Shown here one piece after another: positions 1-8,573 of a DNA stretch of 64,000 bases. The DNA comes from an uncultured Clostridia bacterium. Lineage in GTDB: Bacteria > Bacillota > Clostridia > Oscillospirales > Ruminococcaceae. Position numbers and translations under genes: made by a program. Position 1 is the first letter of the stretch. Each line of letters starts with the position of its first letter. The stretch covers positions 1 to 64,000 of the forward strand of contig CANQLI010000010.1 of assembly GCA_947624675.1 (NCBI GenBank), written 5' to 3'. The notes under the pieces were generated by a model. It made no database searches, was not told the origin of the DNA, and saw nothing but the letters and a program-made list of their open reading frames with translations.

Positions 1-24
1 CGCTCTTTTTTCGAGTGCTTGACT

Positions 25-54
25 ATTATATCATACCTCTTCTTCTCTTGTCAA
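25..54 (-). promoter_or_regulatory. SigA-type promoter reading out of the left edge
   Basis: On the minus strand there is TTGACA (49-54), an 18-nt spacer and a perfect TATAAT (25-30). Transcription would begin near position 17 and run out of the window, so the gene served is not visible. A promoter this close to consensus often drives a stable RNA or housekeeping gene, but that is only inference. Confidence 0.7.
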
Positions 55-146
55 GTACTTTTTTTGGTTTTTTTGAATTCGTTAAAAATATACAATTTCT
101 TATCGCATATTACTTCGTCCGATAGTTATATTGCACATAAATGCTG

Positions 147-177
147 TTGAAAATACATTCTTACAAACATCATTATA
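147..177 (+). promoter_or_regulatory. possible promoter of the SleB-like gene
   Basis: TTGAAA (147-152) lies 18 nt before CATTATA (171-177), about 70 nt upstream of the hydrolase start. CATTATA fits the -10 of forespore SigG promoters (CATWMTA), but the -35 is not a good SigG match and the pair could also be a weak SigA promoter. The rest of 55-246 is AT-rich with nothing else recognised. Confidence 0.25.
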
Positions 178-246
178 TATTGTATGTATATTTTTAGAAA
201 TATGTGCGACAATATTTTTGTCATTTAATTTTTTGGAGGTTTAATT

Positions 247-738
247 ATGAAAACTAAAATAGTCTCTCTTCTGAGCGCACTTGTCATCACCTTTGCAGTA
301 CTGGCAACTGTGTCGTTCATTCCTCGGGCTTCTGCTAAAGACTCGGTATACACTGCTCAGGGTTCAGGCGCAATGCCTTCTGCGACAGAGTCTAACATCT
401 ATCTTCTTGCGAGAATAATTTCCGCCGAGGCTAGAGGCGAACCTTACACCGGACAGGTCGCAGTAGGTGCGGTTATCCTCAACAGAATAAAGCACCCATC
501 ATTCCCTGACAGCCTTTCGGGCGTTATTTATCAGGAGGGTGCGTTTACGGCGATAGTCGATGGTCAGTTCAATCAGCCTATCTCGGATTCTGCTTACAAC
601 GCAGCCCGTGACTGCTTAAACGGATGGGATCCGACAGGCGGCGCAATTTATTATTACAATCCCGCTAAAACCTCAAATGCCTTTATGCACTCCCGTCCGA
701 TAATCGTTACGATAGGAGCACACCGCTTCTGTTCGTAA
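247..738 (+). CDS. SleB-like cell wall / spore cortex hydrolase
   Basis: A 163-residue secreted protein. Residues 1-30 form a signal peptide ending in ASA; the rest is a Hydrolase_2 (SleB catalytic) domain. The motif SAEARGEPYTGQ at 59-70 contains the expected catalytic Glu at E61, and NGWDPTGGAIYYYNPAK near 125-141 is the family's second signature. SleB enzymes are lytic transglycosylases acting on peptidoglycan, classically spore cortex during germination. The N-terminal peptidoglycan-binding domain of Bacillus SleB is absent, so this is the short catalytic-only form; it could act in vegetative wall turnover instead. The start is supported by GGAGGT at 234-239. It stands alone, convergent with pgsA. 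Confidence 0.85.
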   Translation: MKTKIVSLLSALVITFAVLATVSFIPRASAKDSVYTAQGSGAMPSATESNIYLLARIISAEARGEPYTGQVAVGAVILNRIKHPSFPDSLSGVIYQEGAFTAIVDGQFNQPISDSAYNAARDCLNGWDPTGGAIYYYNPAKTSNAFMHSRPIIVTIGAHRFCS

Positions 739-744
739 AACAAA

Positions 745-774
745 AAGCAGGAGATCGGAAACGATTTCCTGCTT
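745..774 (-). terminator. terminator between sleB-like gene and pgsA
   Basis: A 13-bp hairpin (745-757 with 762-774, one G-T pair) closes a GAAA loop. Read on the minus strand it is followed by a T-rich run, so it ends the pgsA transcript; on the plus strand the T-run is weaker, and it may act in both directions. Confidence 0.75.
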
Positions 775-853
775 AAACTTTATACATATAAAATATACCT
801 TATAATAATATAATAACCAGATGTCACCGATCTTTCTGACGGCGGACTATTTT

Positions 854-1435
854 TTACTTGTTTGAATCTATTATATCCCAGTAAGCAGCTATATATTGTA
901 CTCCCGAAACAACTGTAAGCACGGCGGCTATCCAGATAAGGACCTCATTTAATATAAATATGTGTATGCCAAGTCCTTCAAGGAGCATTATCGCAACAAC
1001 AGACAGCATCGTAAACGCAGTCTTTATTTTACCGAGTATGCCCGCCGGAACTACAACTCCTTCATTAGCTACTACGAGTCTTACTGCGGAAATCGCAAAC
1101 TCTCTCGCAAGTATCAAAAGCACCGCTACGGCGTCCACCCACTTAGGTGCTCTTGCAGCAAACAAGACAAGTGCGCTCATAACAAGCATCTTGTCCGCAA
1201 GCGGATCAAGAAATTTTCCGAAGGTAGTGATAAGATTTCTCTTTCTTGCTATCATTCCGTCAAACCAATCAGTCACAGATGCAATAATAAAAACCAAAAG
1301 CGCAAGCAGAACATATATATTTATGCCCTCACCGCTATTACCTCCGAAATACTCACTTAATATCATTCCTGCAATAAAAAACGGAATAAGCACCATTCTT
1401 ATCACGGTAAGCTTATTGGGTAAATTCAGATTCAT
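854..1435 (-). CDS. pgsA: CDP-diacylglycerol--glycerol-3-phosphate 3-phosphatidyltransferase
   Basis: This integral membrane enzyme makes phosphatidylglycerophosphate from CDP-diacylglycerol and glycerol-3-phosphate, the committed step to phosphatidylglycerol and cardiolipin. It carries the CDP-alcohol phosphatidyltransferase signature DG-x2-AR-x8-G-x3-D-x3-D (DWFDGMIARKRN, then GKFLDPLADK). Several hydrophobic segments follow. The frame is open to 1507, but the start at MNLNLPNKLTVIRM (1435) matches the family N-terminus and avoids an overlap with the promoter -10 at 1506-1511. That gives 193 residues, the usual family size. It is the last gene of the recA-recX-rimO-pgsA group, a common firmicute order. 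Confidence 0.93.
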   Translation of the reverse strand: MNLNLPNKLTVIRMVLIPFFIAGMILSEYFGGNSGEGINIYVLLALLVFIIASVTDWFDGMIARKRNLITTFGKFLDPLADKMLVMSALVLFAARAPKWVDAVAVLLILAREFAISAVRLVVANEGVVVPAGILGKIKTAFTMLSVVAIMLLEGLGIHIFILNEVLIWIAAVLTVVSGVQYIAAYWDIIDSNK

Positions 1436-1505
1436 AATATGACTTATCCTTTCCCGGGCTTGCACCAACGGCGCAGTTTTATCAATCATACATTCATATT
1501 GTACC

Positions 1506-1514
1506 ATTATACCA
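1506..1514 (-). promoter_or_regulatory. extended -10 promoter for pgsA
   Basis: TGG followed directly by TATAAT on the minus strand, with no convincing -35. It would start transcripts about 60 nt before the chosen pgsA start and supports moving that start inward. Confidence 0.45.
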
Positions 1515-1566
1515 AAAAAATGTAAAGCTTTTTTTGTAAATCCAACTGATTTTATTATTTTTTCAC

Positions 1567-2889
1567 TTAAATCATCTCACCGATAAGATCAAAATCAATG
1601 GTGTCGGTTATTCTGACACTCACAAACTCACCTGTGCCTGGCTTTTTATCGGCGGTAAAAAATATCTTTCCGTCTATCTCCGGCGCATCCATATAGCTTC
1701 GTCCGAAAAAGCACTCGGCATATCTGTCAAAACCTTCGCATACGACCTCTAATGTTTTTCCTATCATACCCTCGTTCTTTACAAACATTATCCTCGATTG
1801 CTCGTCATAAACTATCTGTGCTCTGTGTTCCTTTATCTCATCGTCAAGCTGTCCTTCAAGCTCCGCCGCCGGCGTCCCCTCCTCAGGAGAATATGCAAAA
1901 CAACCCAGTCTGTCAAACTCTGTTTTCTTTACAAATTCACAGAGAGATGTAAACTGTTCCTCGCTTTCTCCGGGAAATCCCGCTATAAGCGTTGTTCTCA
2001 GCACAACTCCCGGAACCTTACCTCGTATTTTCTCAACAAGCCCCAAAAGCTTATCTTCATCTCCCGGGCGGTTCATTCGCTTTAAAATATCTCTGTCGCA
2101 GTGCTGCATCGGTATATCCATATACGGCACTATCCTCTTACCTGTTGCAAAAACATCTATAAGCTCATCGGTTATCCGCTCGGGATACATATACAGAGTT
2201 CTTATCCACTTTAGTCCGTCTATACCGTCAAGCTCTCTAAGAAGCTGAGCAAGCTTCGGCTCACCGTATATATCCTCTCCGTAACGGGTGGTGTCCTGCG
2301 CTATCAGGACTATCTCTTTAACTCCATTTTTAGCCAAAAGCTTTACTTCATTCACAATACTTTCCAGCGTTCTGCTTCTGAAGCCTCCTCTTATCCCGGG
2401 TATCGCACAGTATGAACAGCGGTTGTCACAGCCCTCGGCAATTTTAATATATGCAAGATACCCGGGTGTCGATAATATCCTGTTTTCGTCAAAGCAAAGG
2501 TCTTTTTTATCACCGAAGGTCAGTACCCTGTCCCCCATATACACTTTTCTTATTATTTCCGAAATATCGTCGTTTTTACCTATTCCTACAACTGCGTCTA
2601 CCTCGGGGATCTCCTTAAGAACCTCGTCACGGTATCTCTCGGCAAGACAGCCTGTCACAATTACAGCCTTTATCCTGCCCTCTTTTTTAAGAGTGCAAAA
2701 CTCAAGTATTGTCTCTATCGCTTCCTCTTTAGCAGACTGAATAAATCCGCAGGTGTTTATTATCACTACATCGCTCAGCGCCGCATCGTAGGCTATCTCA
2801 TATCCGTCTTTTTTTAAAATGGCAAGCATTCTTTCCGCATCGACCTGATTTTTAGGACACCCAAGCGATACCATTCCTATTCTTGTCAT
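1567..2889 (-). CDS. rimO: ribosomal protein S12 methylthiotransferase RimO
   Basis: A radical-SAM methylthiotransferase that adds a methylthio group to an aspartate of ribosomal protein S12. All parts are visible in 440 residues: the N-terminal UPF0004 domain with cluster cysteines C11 (SLGCPKN), C47 (INTCGF) and C81 (VTGCLAER); the radical-SAM CxxxCxxC at C154/C158/C161; and a C-terminal TRAM domain. The opening TRIGMVSLGCPKNQVD is typical of RimO and separates it from MiaB. It starts 28 nt after recX and precedes pgsA. Confidence 0.95.
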   Translation of the reverse strand: MTRIGMVSLGCPKNQVDAERMLAILKKDGYEIAYDAALSDVVIINTCGFIQSAKEEAIETILEFCTLKKEGRIKAVIVTGCLAERYRDEVLKEIPEVDAVVGIGKNDDISEIIRKVYMGDRVLTFGDKKDLCFDENRILSTPGYLAYIKIAEGCDNRCSYCAIPGIRGGFRSRTLESIVNEVKLLAKNGVKEIVLIAQDTTRYGEDIYGEPKLAQLLRELDGIDGLKWIRTLYMYPERITDELIDVFATGKRIVPYMDIPMQHCDRDILKRMNRPGDEDKLLGLVEKIRGKVPGVVLRTTLIAGFPGESEEQFTSLCEFVKKTEFDRLGCFAYSPEEGTPAAELEGQLDDEIKEHRAQIVYDEQSRIMFVKNEGMIGKTLEVVCEGFDRYAECFFGRSYMDAPEIDGKIFFTADKKPGTGEFVSVRITDTIDFDLIGEMI

Positions 2890-2917
2890 ACATACACTCT
2901 CCCAACAGCGTTAAAGT

Positions 2918-3529
2918 CTAATCCTCCTCGGATAAAACTGTTTTTATCACTGCGTTAATATCGTCATAAGAAAAGCCCTTTCTAACAAGAGCGTTTTTTA
3001 CCCTGTTTACACCCTTCTGGTCAGTAAGGTACTGTTCATACTTCTCCTTGACAAGCTCATAAAGCCTCACAACCGAGTCCTCATCATACTTATCAAGTGT
3101 TTCACTTATAAGGTCTTTTGAAAGCCCACGCCTTTTCATCTCCATAGCGGCACGGTATCTTCCAAACCGCTTCTTCTCTATAAGATACTCTCCGAGCCGT
3201 TGGGCATACCGTCTGTCATCTACAACACCCAGCTCCGCAAGGCTGTTTAACACCTCGTAACAGATGTCCTCATCATAGTTTACCTCAAGCTTTTTGAAAA
3301 GCTCTGTATAAGAATAATCCCTGGCGTCAAGAAGATACAAGGCTCGCTCTCTGGCACGCCTTGTATCGTTTGCTTTTACTATCTGTTCAACTGCGCTTTC
3401 AGGGATATTCATTCCCTCTTTTAAGTGAAACTCCGCAACTATTTCCGAGTTCACAAAAACAGGCTCTTCCTCTTCAAAATAAACTCCAAGAGTTTTTCCT
3501 TTAAACTTTTCTATTTTAGTTATCTTCAT
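2918..3529 (-). CDS. recX: RecA regulatory protein RecX
   Basis: A 203-residue protein made of repeated three-helix RecX modules, for example RARERALYLLDARDYSYTEL and later SYDDINAVIKTVL. RecX proteins bind RecA filaments and modulate their activity. The ATG follows the recA stop codon with no spacing, so the two genes are translationally coupled. A lysine/glutamate-rich 45-residue N-terminal section precedes the first module, as in other firmicute RecX proteins. Confidence 0.88.
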   Translation of the reverse strand: MKITKIEKFKGKTLGVYFEEEEPVFVNSEIVAEFHLKEGMNIPESAVEQIVKANDTRRARERALYLLDARDYSYTELFKKLEVNYDEDICYEVLNSLAELGVVDDRRYAQRLGEYLIEKKRFGRYRAAMEMKRRGLSKDLISETLDKYDEDSVVRLYELVKEKYEQYLTDQKGVNRVKNALVRKGFSYDDINAVIKTVLSEED

Positions 3530-4717
3530 TTATTCTGTATCAACCGGAGAAAACTCCTCAAAATCATCATCGGCATTTACAATTACAGAGCTTGAAGCAC
3601 CGTCGGATTTTTTCGCTGCGGCTTCGCTCGCTTCCTTAAGCGCAGCCTCCTTCTTACTCTTTTTAGAGGACATTGTGACCTCTCCCTTTGCCGCCTTTTC
3701 CTTTATAATATCTTCGAGCTCTTTCATAAGTTCGGCATTCTGTTTTATAAACTCCTTTGCATTATCTCTTCCCTGTCCGAGCTTTACATCGTTGTAGCTG
3801 AACCACGCTCCGCTCTTTTTAACAAGTCCGAGTTCTACCGCCATATCCAGTACCTCGCCTACACGGGAGATACCCTCTCCGTACATTATATCAAACTCAC
3901 ATTCCTTAAACGGCGGCGCTACTTTATTTTTTACTACCTTACACTTCGTTCGGTTTCCTATTACCTCGCTGCCCTGCTTTATCTGTTCCGCACGGCGCAC
4001 ATCAATCCTCACCGAAGAATAAAACTTAAGCGCACGACCGCCCGGTGTGGTTTCGGGACTTCCGTATACAACGCCTATTTTTTCTCTTATCTGATTTATA
4101 AATATTGCTACACAGTTGCTCTTTGAAATAACGCTTGTAAGCTTTCTCATAGCCTGTGACATAAGTCTTGCGAGCTGTCCTACATGAGCATCTCCCATTA
4201 CTCCGTCTATCTCCGCCTTCGTTACCATTGCCGCAACCGAGTCAAGAACTATACAGTCTATCGCTCCAGACCTTACTAATGCCTCAGCTATCTCAAGAGC
4301 CTGTTCGCCGCTGTCCGGCTGTGACACTAGCATCGACTCTATATCTACACCAAGCTTTTGTGCATAAACAGGGTCAAGCGCGTGCTCTACATCAATAAAA
4401 GCAACCTCTCCGCCGAGCTTTTGTGCCTCGGCTACGATATGTAGCGCAACGGTCGTCTTTCCGGAGCTTTCCGGACCGTATATCTCAACGATCCTTCCTC
4501 TTGGAACGCCGCCTATTCCCAAAGCTAAATCCAGCGTCATTGAGCCTGTCGGGATAGCCGCTATATCAAGCGCCTTTGTCTGTCCAAGCTTCATTACCGC
4601 TCCCGCTCCATAGGTCTTTTCTATCTGAGCGATAGCAGTCTGAAGCGCTTTTTTCTTTTCCTCTCCGGTAACGACTGTAACAGGCTGTTTTTTGCTTTCG
4701 TTCTTTTTCATTGCCAT
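3530..4717 (-). CDS. recA: recombinase RecA
   Basis: The DNA strand-exchange and SOS-inducing recombinase. Walker A is GPESSGKTT at 81-89; the DNA-binding loop and monomer-contact motifs are intact ([40 protein letters not shown]). At 395 residues it is longer than the usual ~350 because of a 14-residue N-terminal extension and a long Lys/Ala-rich, acidic-ended C-terminus. The start has GGAGG 8 nt upstream. recX follows directly. A TATAAT lies just upstream, and a LexA-box-like dyad lies further up at the prmC promoter. Confidence 0.98.
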   Translation of the reverse strand: MAMKKNESKKQPVTVVTGEEKKKALQTAIAQIEKTYGAGAVMKLGQTKALDIAAIPTGSMTLDLALGIGGVPRGRIVEIYGPESSGKTTVALHIVAEAQKLGGEVAFIDVEHALDPVYAQKLGVDIESMLVSQPDSGEQALEIAEALVRSGAIDCIVLDSVAAMVTKAEIDGVMGDAHVGQLARLMSQAMRKLTSVISKSNCVAIFINQIREKIGVVYGSPETTPGGRALKFYSSVRIDVRRAEQIKQGSEVIGNRTKCKVVKNKVAPPFKECEFDIMYGEGISRVGEVLDMAVELGLVKKSGAWFSYNDVKLGQGRDNAKEFIKQNAELMKELEDIIKEKAAKGEVTMSSKKSKKEAALKEASEAAAKKSDGASSSVIVNADDDFEEFSPVDTE

Positions 4718-4747
4718 TTTTTGTATCCTCCAAAATCCGTTTTACCC

Positions 4748-4753
4748 ATTATA
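4748..4753 (-). promoter_or_regulatory. candidate recA -10 box
   Basis: A perfect TATAAT on the minus strand, 31 nt before recA. The hexamer 17 nt further upstream (AGACTT) is a poor -35. Two TGTAC words at 4764-4768 and 4776-4780 flank the -35 region. No GAAC-N4-GTTC box is present at this promoter itself. Confidence 0.4.
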
Positions 4754-4785
4754 TCACATTATTTGTACAAAAGTCTGTACTCATC

Positions 4786-5079
4786 TTACATATATACTAT
4801 ACAACCCAAAATTATCTGTATCGCCAGAAAAAGCGGCACCAGACAATAAAACTTAGGCTTTCTCGTTTTGTGGTTCACAAAGTACATAGCCAGCATTCCG
4901 CCGAGCGCTCCGTAAAAAAAGCAAAGCGTCAAAAGTGTTCTCTCCGAAATCCTCCAGCTTGAATTCATAGCCTTTATCTTGTCGATAACAAATGCCAGGA
5001 AGGTTATTACACACATAGCCGCCACCGCTATCGCAACCGCCAACACATGCTTATGCAAAAAATCAGTCAGCATATTCAT
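4786..5079 (-). CDS. DUF1294 family membrane protein
   Basis: A 97-residue protein with three or four hydrophobic helices and the family pattern FVIDKIKAMNSSWRISERTLLTLCFFYGALGGMLAMYFVNHKTRKPKF, seen here in shorter pieces (DKIKA, RISE, GALGG, HKTRKPKF). DUF1294 proteins are small membrane proteins of unknown function. The start overlaps the end of prmC by 17 nt, so it is cotranscribed with prmC and read before recA. Confidence 0.8.
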   Translation of the reverse strand: MNMLTDFLHKHVLAVAIAVAAMCVITFLAFVIDKIKAMNSSWRISERTLLTLCFFYGALGGMLAMYFVNHKTRKPKFYCLVPLFLAIQIILGCIVYM

Positions 5080-5917
5080 CCTTTACCTCCGCAGTGATGA
5101 CTCTATATACTCCCGCGAGGTCCTTATGCTTACGAACATTTGTATATCCGTTCTGAATCAGCGCAGTCATTACCTCCTGCTCCTGACCCATTCCTATTTC
5201 AAGATACATTTTCCCGTCCTTTTTCAAGACATCCTTATAGGCTCTTGCGATCCTTGAATAATAATCAAGTCCGTCCTGTCCGCCGTAAAGTGCCTCAAAC
5301 GGCTCATAAGCAACCTCGGGCTGTAAATTTTTCGGAAGCATATCCTCAACGCTTAGGTATGGAGGATTACAGGTGATAAGGTCGGCTTTCGGCAGGTCTT
5401 TTATAACGGCGTCATCAAAAATATCTCCGAGTAAAAGCTCAGCCCCCGAGCCAAAATTATCAGAATTTCTTTTAAGATAATCAAACGCCGCCTCGCTCTT
5501 TTCTATCATAATAAGCTTAGAAACATCTAACCTGTCCTCAAGAGTCAGACCTATACAGCCGCTTCCCGCACACAGATCTATGACCGTAAGATCGCTTTTT
5601 TCCTTATTCTCGGCTATACATTTCTCAACAAGCGTTTCGGTATCCTGTCTCGGTATCAGGACCCCGTCTCCGACGGCAAAGGTCTTTTCATAAAAATCCC
5701 ACTCACCTATTATATACTGTAACGGCTCATGGTCAAGGCGCCTTTTCATCAGCTCGTGTAAAATCCTTTGTTCAGACTCCTTAAGTGTATGATCCGGCAT
5801 TTCTGACGCACTTTTTCCCGTTGCGTACAAAACCAGTTCATCCGATTCCCGCTGATTCGTTATACCTATCTCCGAAAGCTTATTCCTTATTATATCTCTT
5901 GCCTCTTTTAAATTCAT
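5063..5917 (-). CDS. prmC: release factor glutamine methyltransferase PrmC
   Basis: A SAM-dependent methyltransferase that modifies the GGQ glutamine of peptide chain release factors. It has an N-terminal helical domain (1-80), the SAM loop DLCAGSGCIGLTL near 112-124, and the diagnostic NPPY motif (TCNPPYLSVEDM). Its 284 residues are the normal length. Its usual neighbours rpmE and prfA are not here; the gene follows DUF1385 and leads DUF1294 and recA. It has its own strong promoter at 5951-5979. Confidence 0.93.
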   Translation of the reverse strand: MNLKEARDIIRNKLSEIGITNQRESDELVLYATGKSASEMPDHTLKESEQRILHELMKRRLDHEPLQYIIGEWDFYEKTFAVGDGVLIPRQDTETLVEKCIAENKEKSDLTVIDLCAGSGCIGLTLEDRLDVSKLIMIEKSEAAFDYLKRNSDNFGSGAELLLGDIFDDAVIKDLPKADLITCNPPYLSVEDMLPKNLQPEVAYEPFEALYGGQDGLDYYSRIARAYKDVLKKDGKMYLEIGMGQEQEVMTALIQNGYTNVRKHKDLAGVYRVITAEVKDEYAD

Positions 5918-5929
5918 TTACCCTCCACC

Positions 5930-5943
5930 AGAACATTAGTTCT
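5930..5943. promoter_or_regulatory. LexA/DinR-box-like dyad at the prmC promoter
   Basis: A perfect palindrome AGAAC-ATTA-GTTCT with the GAAC-N4-GTTC core of firmicute LexA boxes. It lies between the prmC -10 (5951-5956) and the start codon (5917), across the expected transcription start. The four central bases and outer flanks do not match the full Bacillus consensus, and a core of eight fixed bases is expected about once by chance in 64 kb, so location is the main argument. Confidence 0.4.
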
Positions 5944-5950
5944 TTATTTT

Positions 5951-5979
5951 ATTATATCAGTTTTTATCTAAAAAGTCAA
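5951..5979 (-). promoter_or_regulatory. SigA promoter for prmC-DUF1294(-recA)
   Basis: TTGACT (5974-5979), a 17-nt spacer and TATAAT (5951-5956) on the minus strand. It sits in the 65-nt gap between DUF1385 and prmC and starts a transcript that can run through DUF1294 into recA-recX. Confidence 0.8.
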
Positions 5980-5982
5980 GTC

Positions 5983-6945
5983 TTACCACTTATCGTCTTC
6001 TATATTATCCGGGATACAAGGCTTAAGAGCGGCTATCGCGACCTCGATCTCCTTTTCATCAGGCTCTCTCGTCGTTATCCTCTGAAGCCACAGTCCGGGC
6101 GCTGATATTACCCTTGTGACGGGGTTATAATATTTTCCCGCAAGGCGTATTACCTCATATGTTATAGCTACATAAACCGGAATAAGCAACAGCTTTATTA
6201 TCATTCTCAGCACTATATTATCCCAAGGAAGTCTCAGGACAGAGGTTATTATTATGCTTACTATAAGCGTAAGGATAATAAAGCTCGTTCCGCATCTTGG
6301 ATGAAAACGGCTGTGCTTTTTTACATTCTCAACCGTAAGCTCATCCATCGCTTCATAGCAGGCTATCGTTTTGTGCTCAGCGCCGTGATACTCATAGGTT
6401 CGTCTTATATCCTTCAAGAGAGCTGTCAGAGCCATATAAATTATGAACATTACTATCTTCACAGCTCCCTCTATTATAGTCTTTACTACCGAATTGAGAG
6501 TGATTACTTTTCCTATTAAACTTGAAATTAACGCAGGCAGCCACATAAATAAAACTACTGCCAACGCAACGCCCAATATCACTCCTACTGTTGTTACTAT
6601 CGGCATAAGCTTATCGCCTATGTGCTTGTCAAGCCATATTTCAAACTTTGTCTGTGGCTCTTCGTCCTCAAAATCCATAGCTCTGTCTGCGGACTTTGAA
6701 AGGCATCTGTACCCTTCTACCAAAGATGTCACAAAGTTAAACGGTCCCCTTACAAACGGACACCTTCTATACCACGGCGGATTTTTACCGTTTTTTATAG
6801 CCCATTTTTCCGTTTCGATTTCTCCTGTCGGGAGTCTCAGAGCCATTGCCGAGGTATCTATTCCCCTCATCATAACTCCCTCGATAAGTGCCTGTCCGCC
6901 TATTTTAGACTTAAATTTCTCCCTTGAGTTGTTCGCCATTTTCAA
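5983..6945 (-). CDS. DUF1385 (YqhQ-like) membrane protein
   Basis: A 320-residue protein of the DUF1385 family, with the conserved opening GGQALIEGVMMRG, a central pair of membrane helices and EYHGAEHKTIACYE before RFHPRCGTSF. The family is widespread in Firmicutes next to prmC; its biochemical role is not established. The first codon taken is TTG at 6943-6945, spaced 6 nt from AAAGGA; an ATG two codons later is the alternative. It overlaps the 3' end of the upstream kinase gene by about 30 nt, so the two are cotranscribed. Confidence 0.85.
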   Translation of the reverse strand: MKMANNSREKFKSKIGGQALIEGVMMRGIDTSAMALRLPTGEIETEKWAIKNGKNPPWYRRCPFVRGPFNFVTSLVEGYRCLSKSADRAMDFEDEEPQTKFEIWLDKHIGDKLMPIVTTVGVILGVALAVVLFMWLPALISSLIGKVITLNSVVKTIIEGAVKIVMFIIYMALTALLKDIRRTYEYHGAEHKTIACYEAMDELTVENVKKHSRFHPRCGTSFIILTLIVSIIITSVLRLPWDNIVLRMIIKLLLIPVYVAITYEVIRLAGKYYNPVTRVISAPGLWLQRITTREPDEKEIEVAIAALKPCIPDNIEDDKW

Positions 6946-8518
6946 ATTCGTTCCTTTCCTCTACGGTTGAAATAACCTCAACATTTACGCTCTTTTCCGA
7001 TGATGATTTTTTACTCTCGCGGCAGGGAAGCCTGATTATTACAGTTGTGCCCACGCCCTTCTGACTGCTTATTTCAAGTGTTCCTCCGTGAAGCGATATT
7101 ATCTCGTCAGCTACCGCAAGTCCTATTCCCGAGCCTCGGCGTGTATTATCCGCCTTAAAAAATTTCTTCTTTACCTTCGGAAGATCGGTCTCACTTATTC
7201 CTATACCTGTATCTGATACCGATATTACGGCAAATCCCTTTTCCTCATATGCCTCAACATTTACCATATCTCCGCTGTCACAGTATTTTATTGCGTTATC
7301 GACTATGTTTATAAACACCTGTCTTAACCGGTTCTTATCTCCGTACACTATCGGGAGCATTTCCGGCTCATAGTAATTCAATGTTATGTTAAGCGCCTTT
7401 GCTCTTTCCTGATATATAAGTACAGTTTCTCCAAGCTCTGCAAGAATATCAAGATTATCCATATTAAGAAGCAGCCGTCCGTCCTGTATTCTTGAAAAGT
7501 CCAGAAGCTCCTCGACCATCTGTGAAAGCCTTTCGCTCTCAGATGATATTACTCTCATTCCTTTTATAAATGTATCCCTGTCGTTTATAGTCGTAAGAGT
7601 TTCGCTCCAGCCTTTTATTGCTGTCAGCGGAGTTCTAAGCTCGTGTGACACCTGAGAGATAAACTCGTTTTTCATAGTTTCTGAGCTTGACAACTCCGCC
7701 GCCATATAGTTTACACTCTCACATAGCTTTCCGAGCTCATCGTCGCGCTCAGGCTCAAGTCGCTTTGAAAAATCACCTGTCGCATACTGTCTTGCAACTG
7801 TTGCTATTTCATCCACAGGTCTTTTTATTGTTCTCACAAAATAAAATCCGAGGGCGAATATAAGCCCGAGAAGCGCTGCTGAAACAAGTATTATGACTAC
7901 CGAAAAAAACAGACATCTTTTGTTTACGCCCTCAAGTGATGTAGCCATTCTGAGTGCCGCAAATTCCGATGATGATTCATCTATTGATGTAGTGAGAAGC
8001 ATTATCTCTTCGCCGGTTGAAAGCTCGAGTGTATCTAAAACTCCGTCATTTGTATACTGATCGTCAAGGCTTGAGTTCTCATTAAACGAAAAGCCGGATG
8101 AAGTAACCGATACTTCTCCCTTCTTATCTATCGCCATAAGCTCTATTTTGTCCTTTTCCTCAAATGTCTCTACCATAGTCCTTATCTCGGTATTATGGTT
8201 TGTGGCGGAGTCATAAGAAAGTCTTGATACTTCAGCAGTAAGAATGTTCATTCGGTTTGTAAGATACTGACTCACTGATGTTCTGTAATAGCTGTGTATT
8301 ATAACAACAGATGTGATGCACACCGCCGTTATTATAAGGGCGATAATGCTGAAAATATTTAAAAACCAGCGCTTTGTTATGCTCATCTCTTTAAAAAAGC
8401 TCTTTATGTTTTCATAGGAAAAGCTCTGCTTAAGGTTTTTGATACGCAGCTTTTCAAATGCTGATCTGATTTTTGACGGTATCTTAGTAATAAATTCCGC
8501 TGCACCTTTAAGCTGCAT
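6911..8518 (-). CDS. HAMP sensor histidine kinase
   Basis: A 535-residue sensor kinase: a 50-residue cytoplasmic N-terminus, a membrane helix near 53-76, an extracellular sensor of about 120 residues, a second helix near 203-228, HAMP (about 229-280), HisKA with phospho-acceptor H292 (SHELRTPLTAIKGW), and an ATPase domain with N box and GRGSGIGLAVADE. GGAGG lies 8 nt before the start. It follows the OmpR-type regulator at 8574-9281, its obvious partner. The stimulus cannot be told from sequence. The C-terminal tail overlaps the DUF1385 start. Confidence 0.9.
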   Translation of the reverse strand: MQLKGAAEFITKIPSKIRSAFEKLRIKNLKQSFSYENIKSFFKEMSITKRWFLNIFSIIALIITAVCITSVVIIHSYYRTSVSQYLTNRMNILTAEVSRLSYDSATNHNTEIRTMVETFEEKDKIELMAIDKKGEVSVTSSGFSFNENSSLDDQYTNDGVLDTLELSTGEEIMLLTTSIDESSSEFAALRMATSLEGVNKRCLFFSVVIILVSAALLGLIFALGFYFVRTIKRPVDEIATVARQYATGDFSKRLEPERDDELGKLCESVNYMAAELSSSETMKNEFISQVSHELRTPLTAIKGWSETLTTINDRDTFIKGMRVISSESERLSQMVEELLDFSRIQDGRLLLNMDNLDILAELGETVLIYQERAKALNITLNYYEPEMLPIVYGDKNRLRQVFINIVDNAIKYCDSGDMVNVEAYEEKGFAVISVSDTGIGISETDLPKVKKKFFKADNTRRGSGIGLAVADEIISLHGGTLEISSQKGVGTTVIIRLPCRESKKSSSEKSVNVEVISTVEERNEFENGEQLKGEI

Positions 8519-8573
8519 AAGCAGTTTCCTCCTTTCACAATAGCTTTTTTAAATACTTTTTACATAGTTTTAC

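Noticed and set aside
960..1442. Long plus-strand frames opposite pgsA (and similar ones opposite rimO, nptA, rpoA and others)
   Set aside because: Each is antisense to a gene with clear family motifs and has no recognisable protein features or ribosome site.
4764..4780. LexA box in the recA-proximal promoter
   Set aside because: The two TGTAC words are direct repeats and do not have the GAAC-N4-GTTC form.
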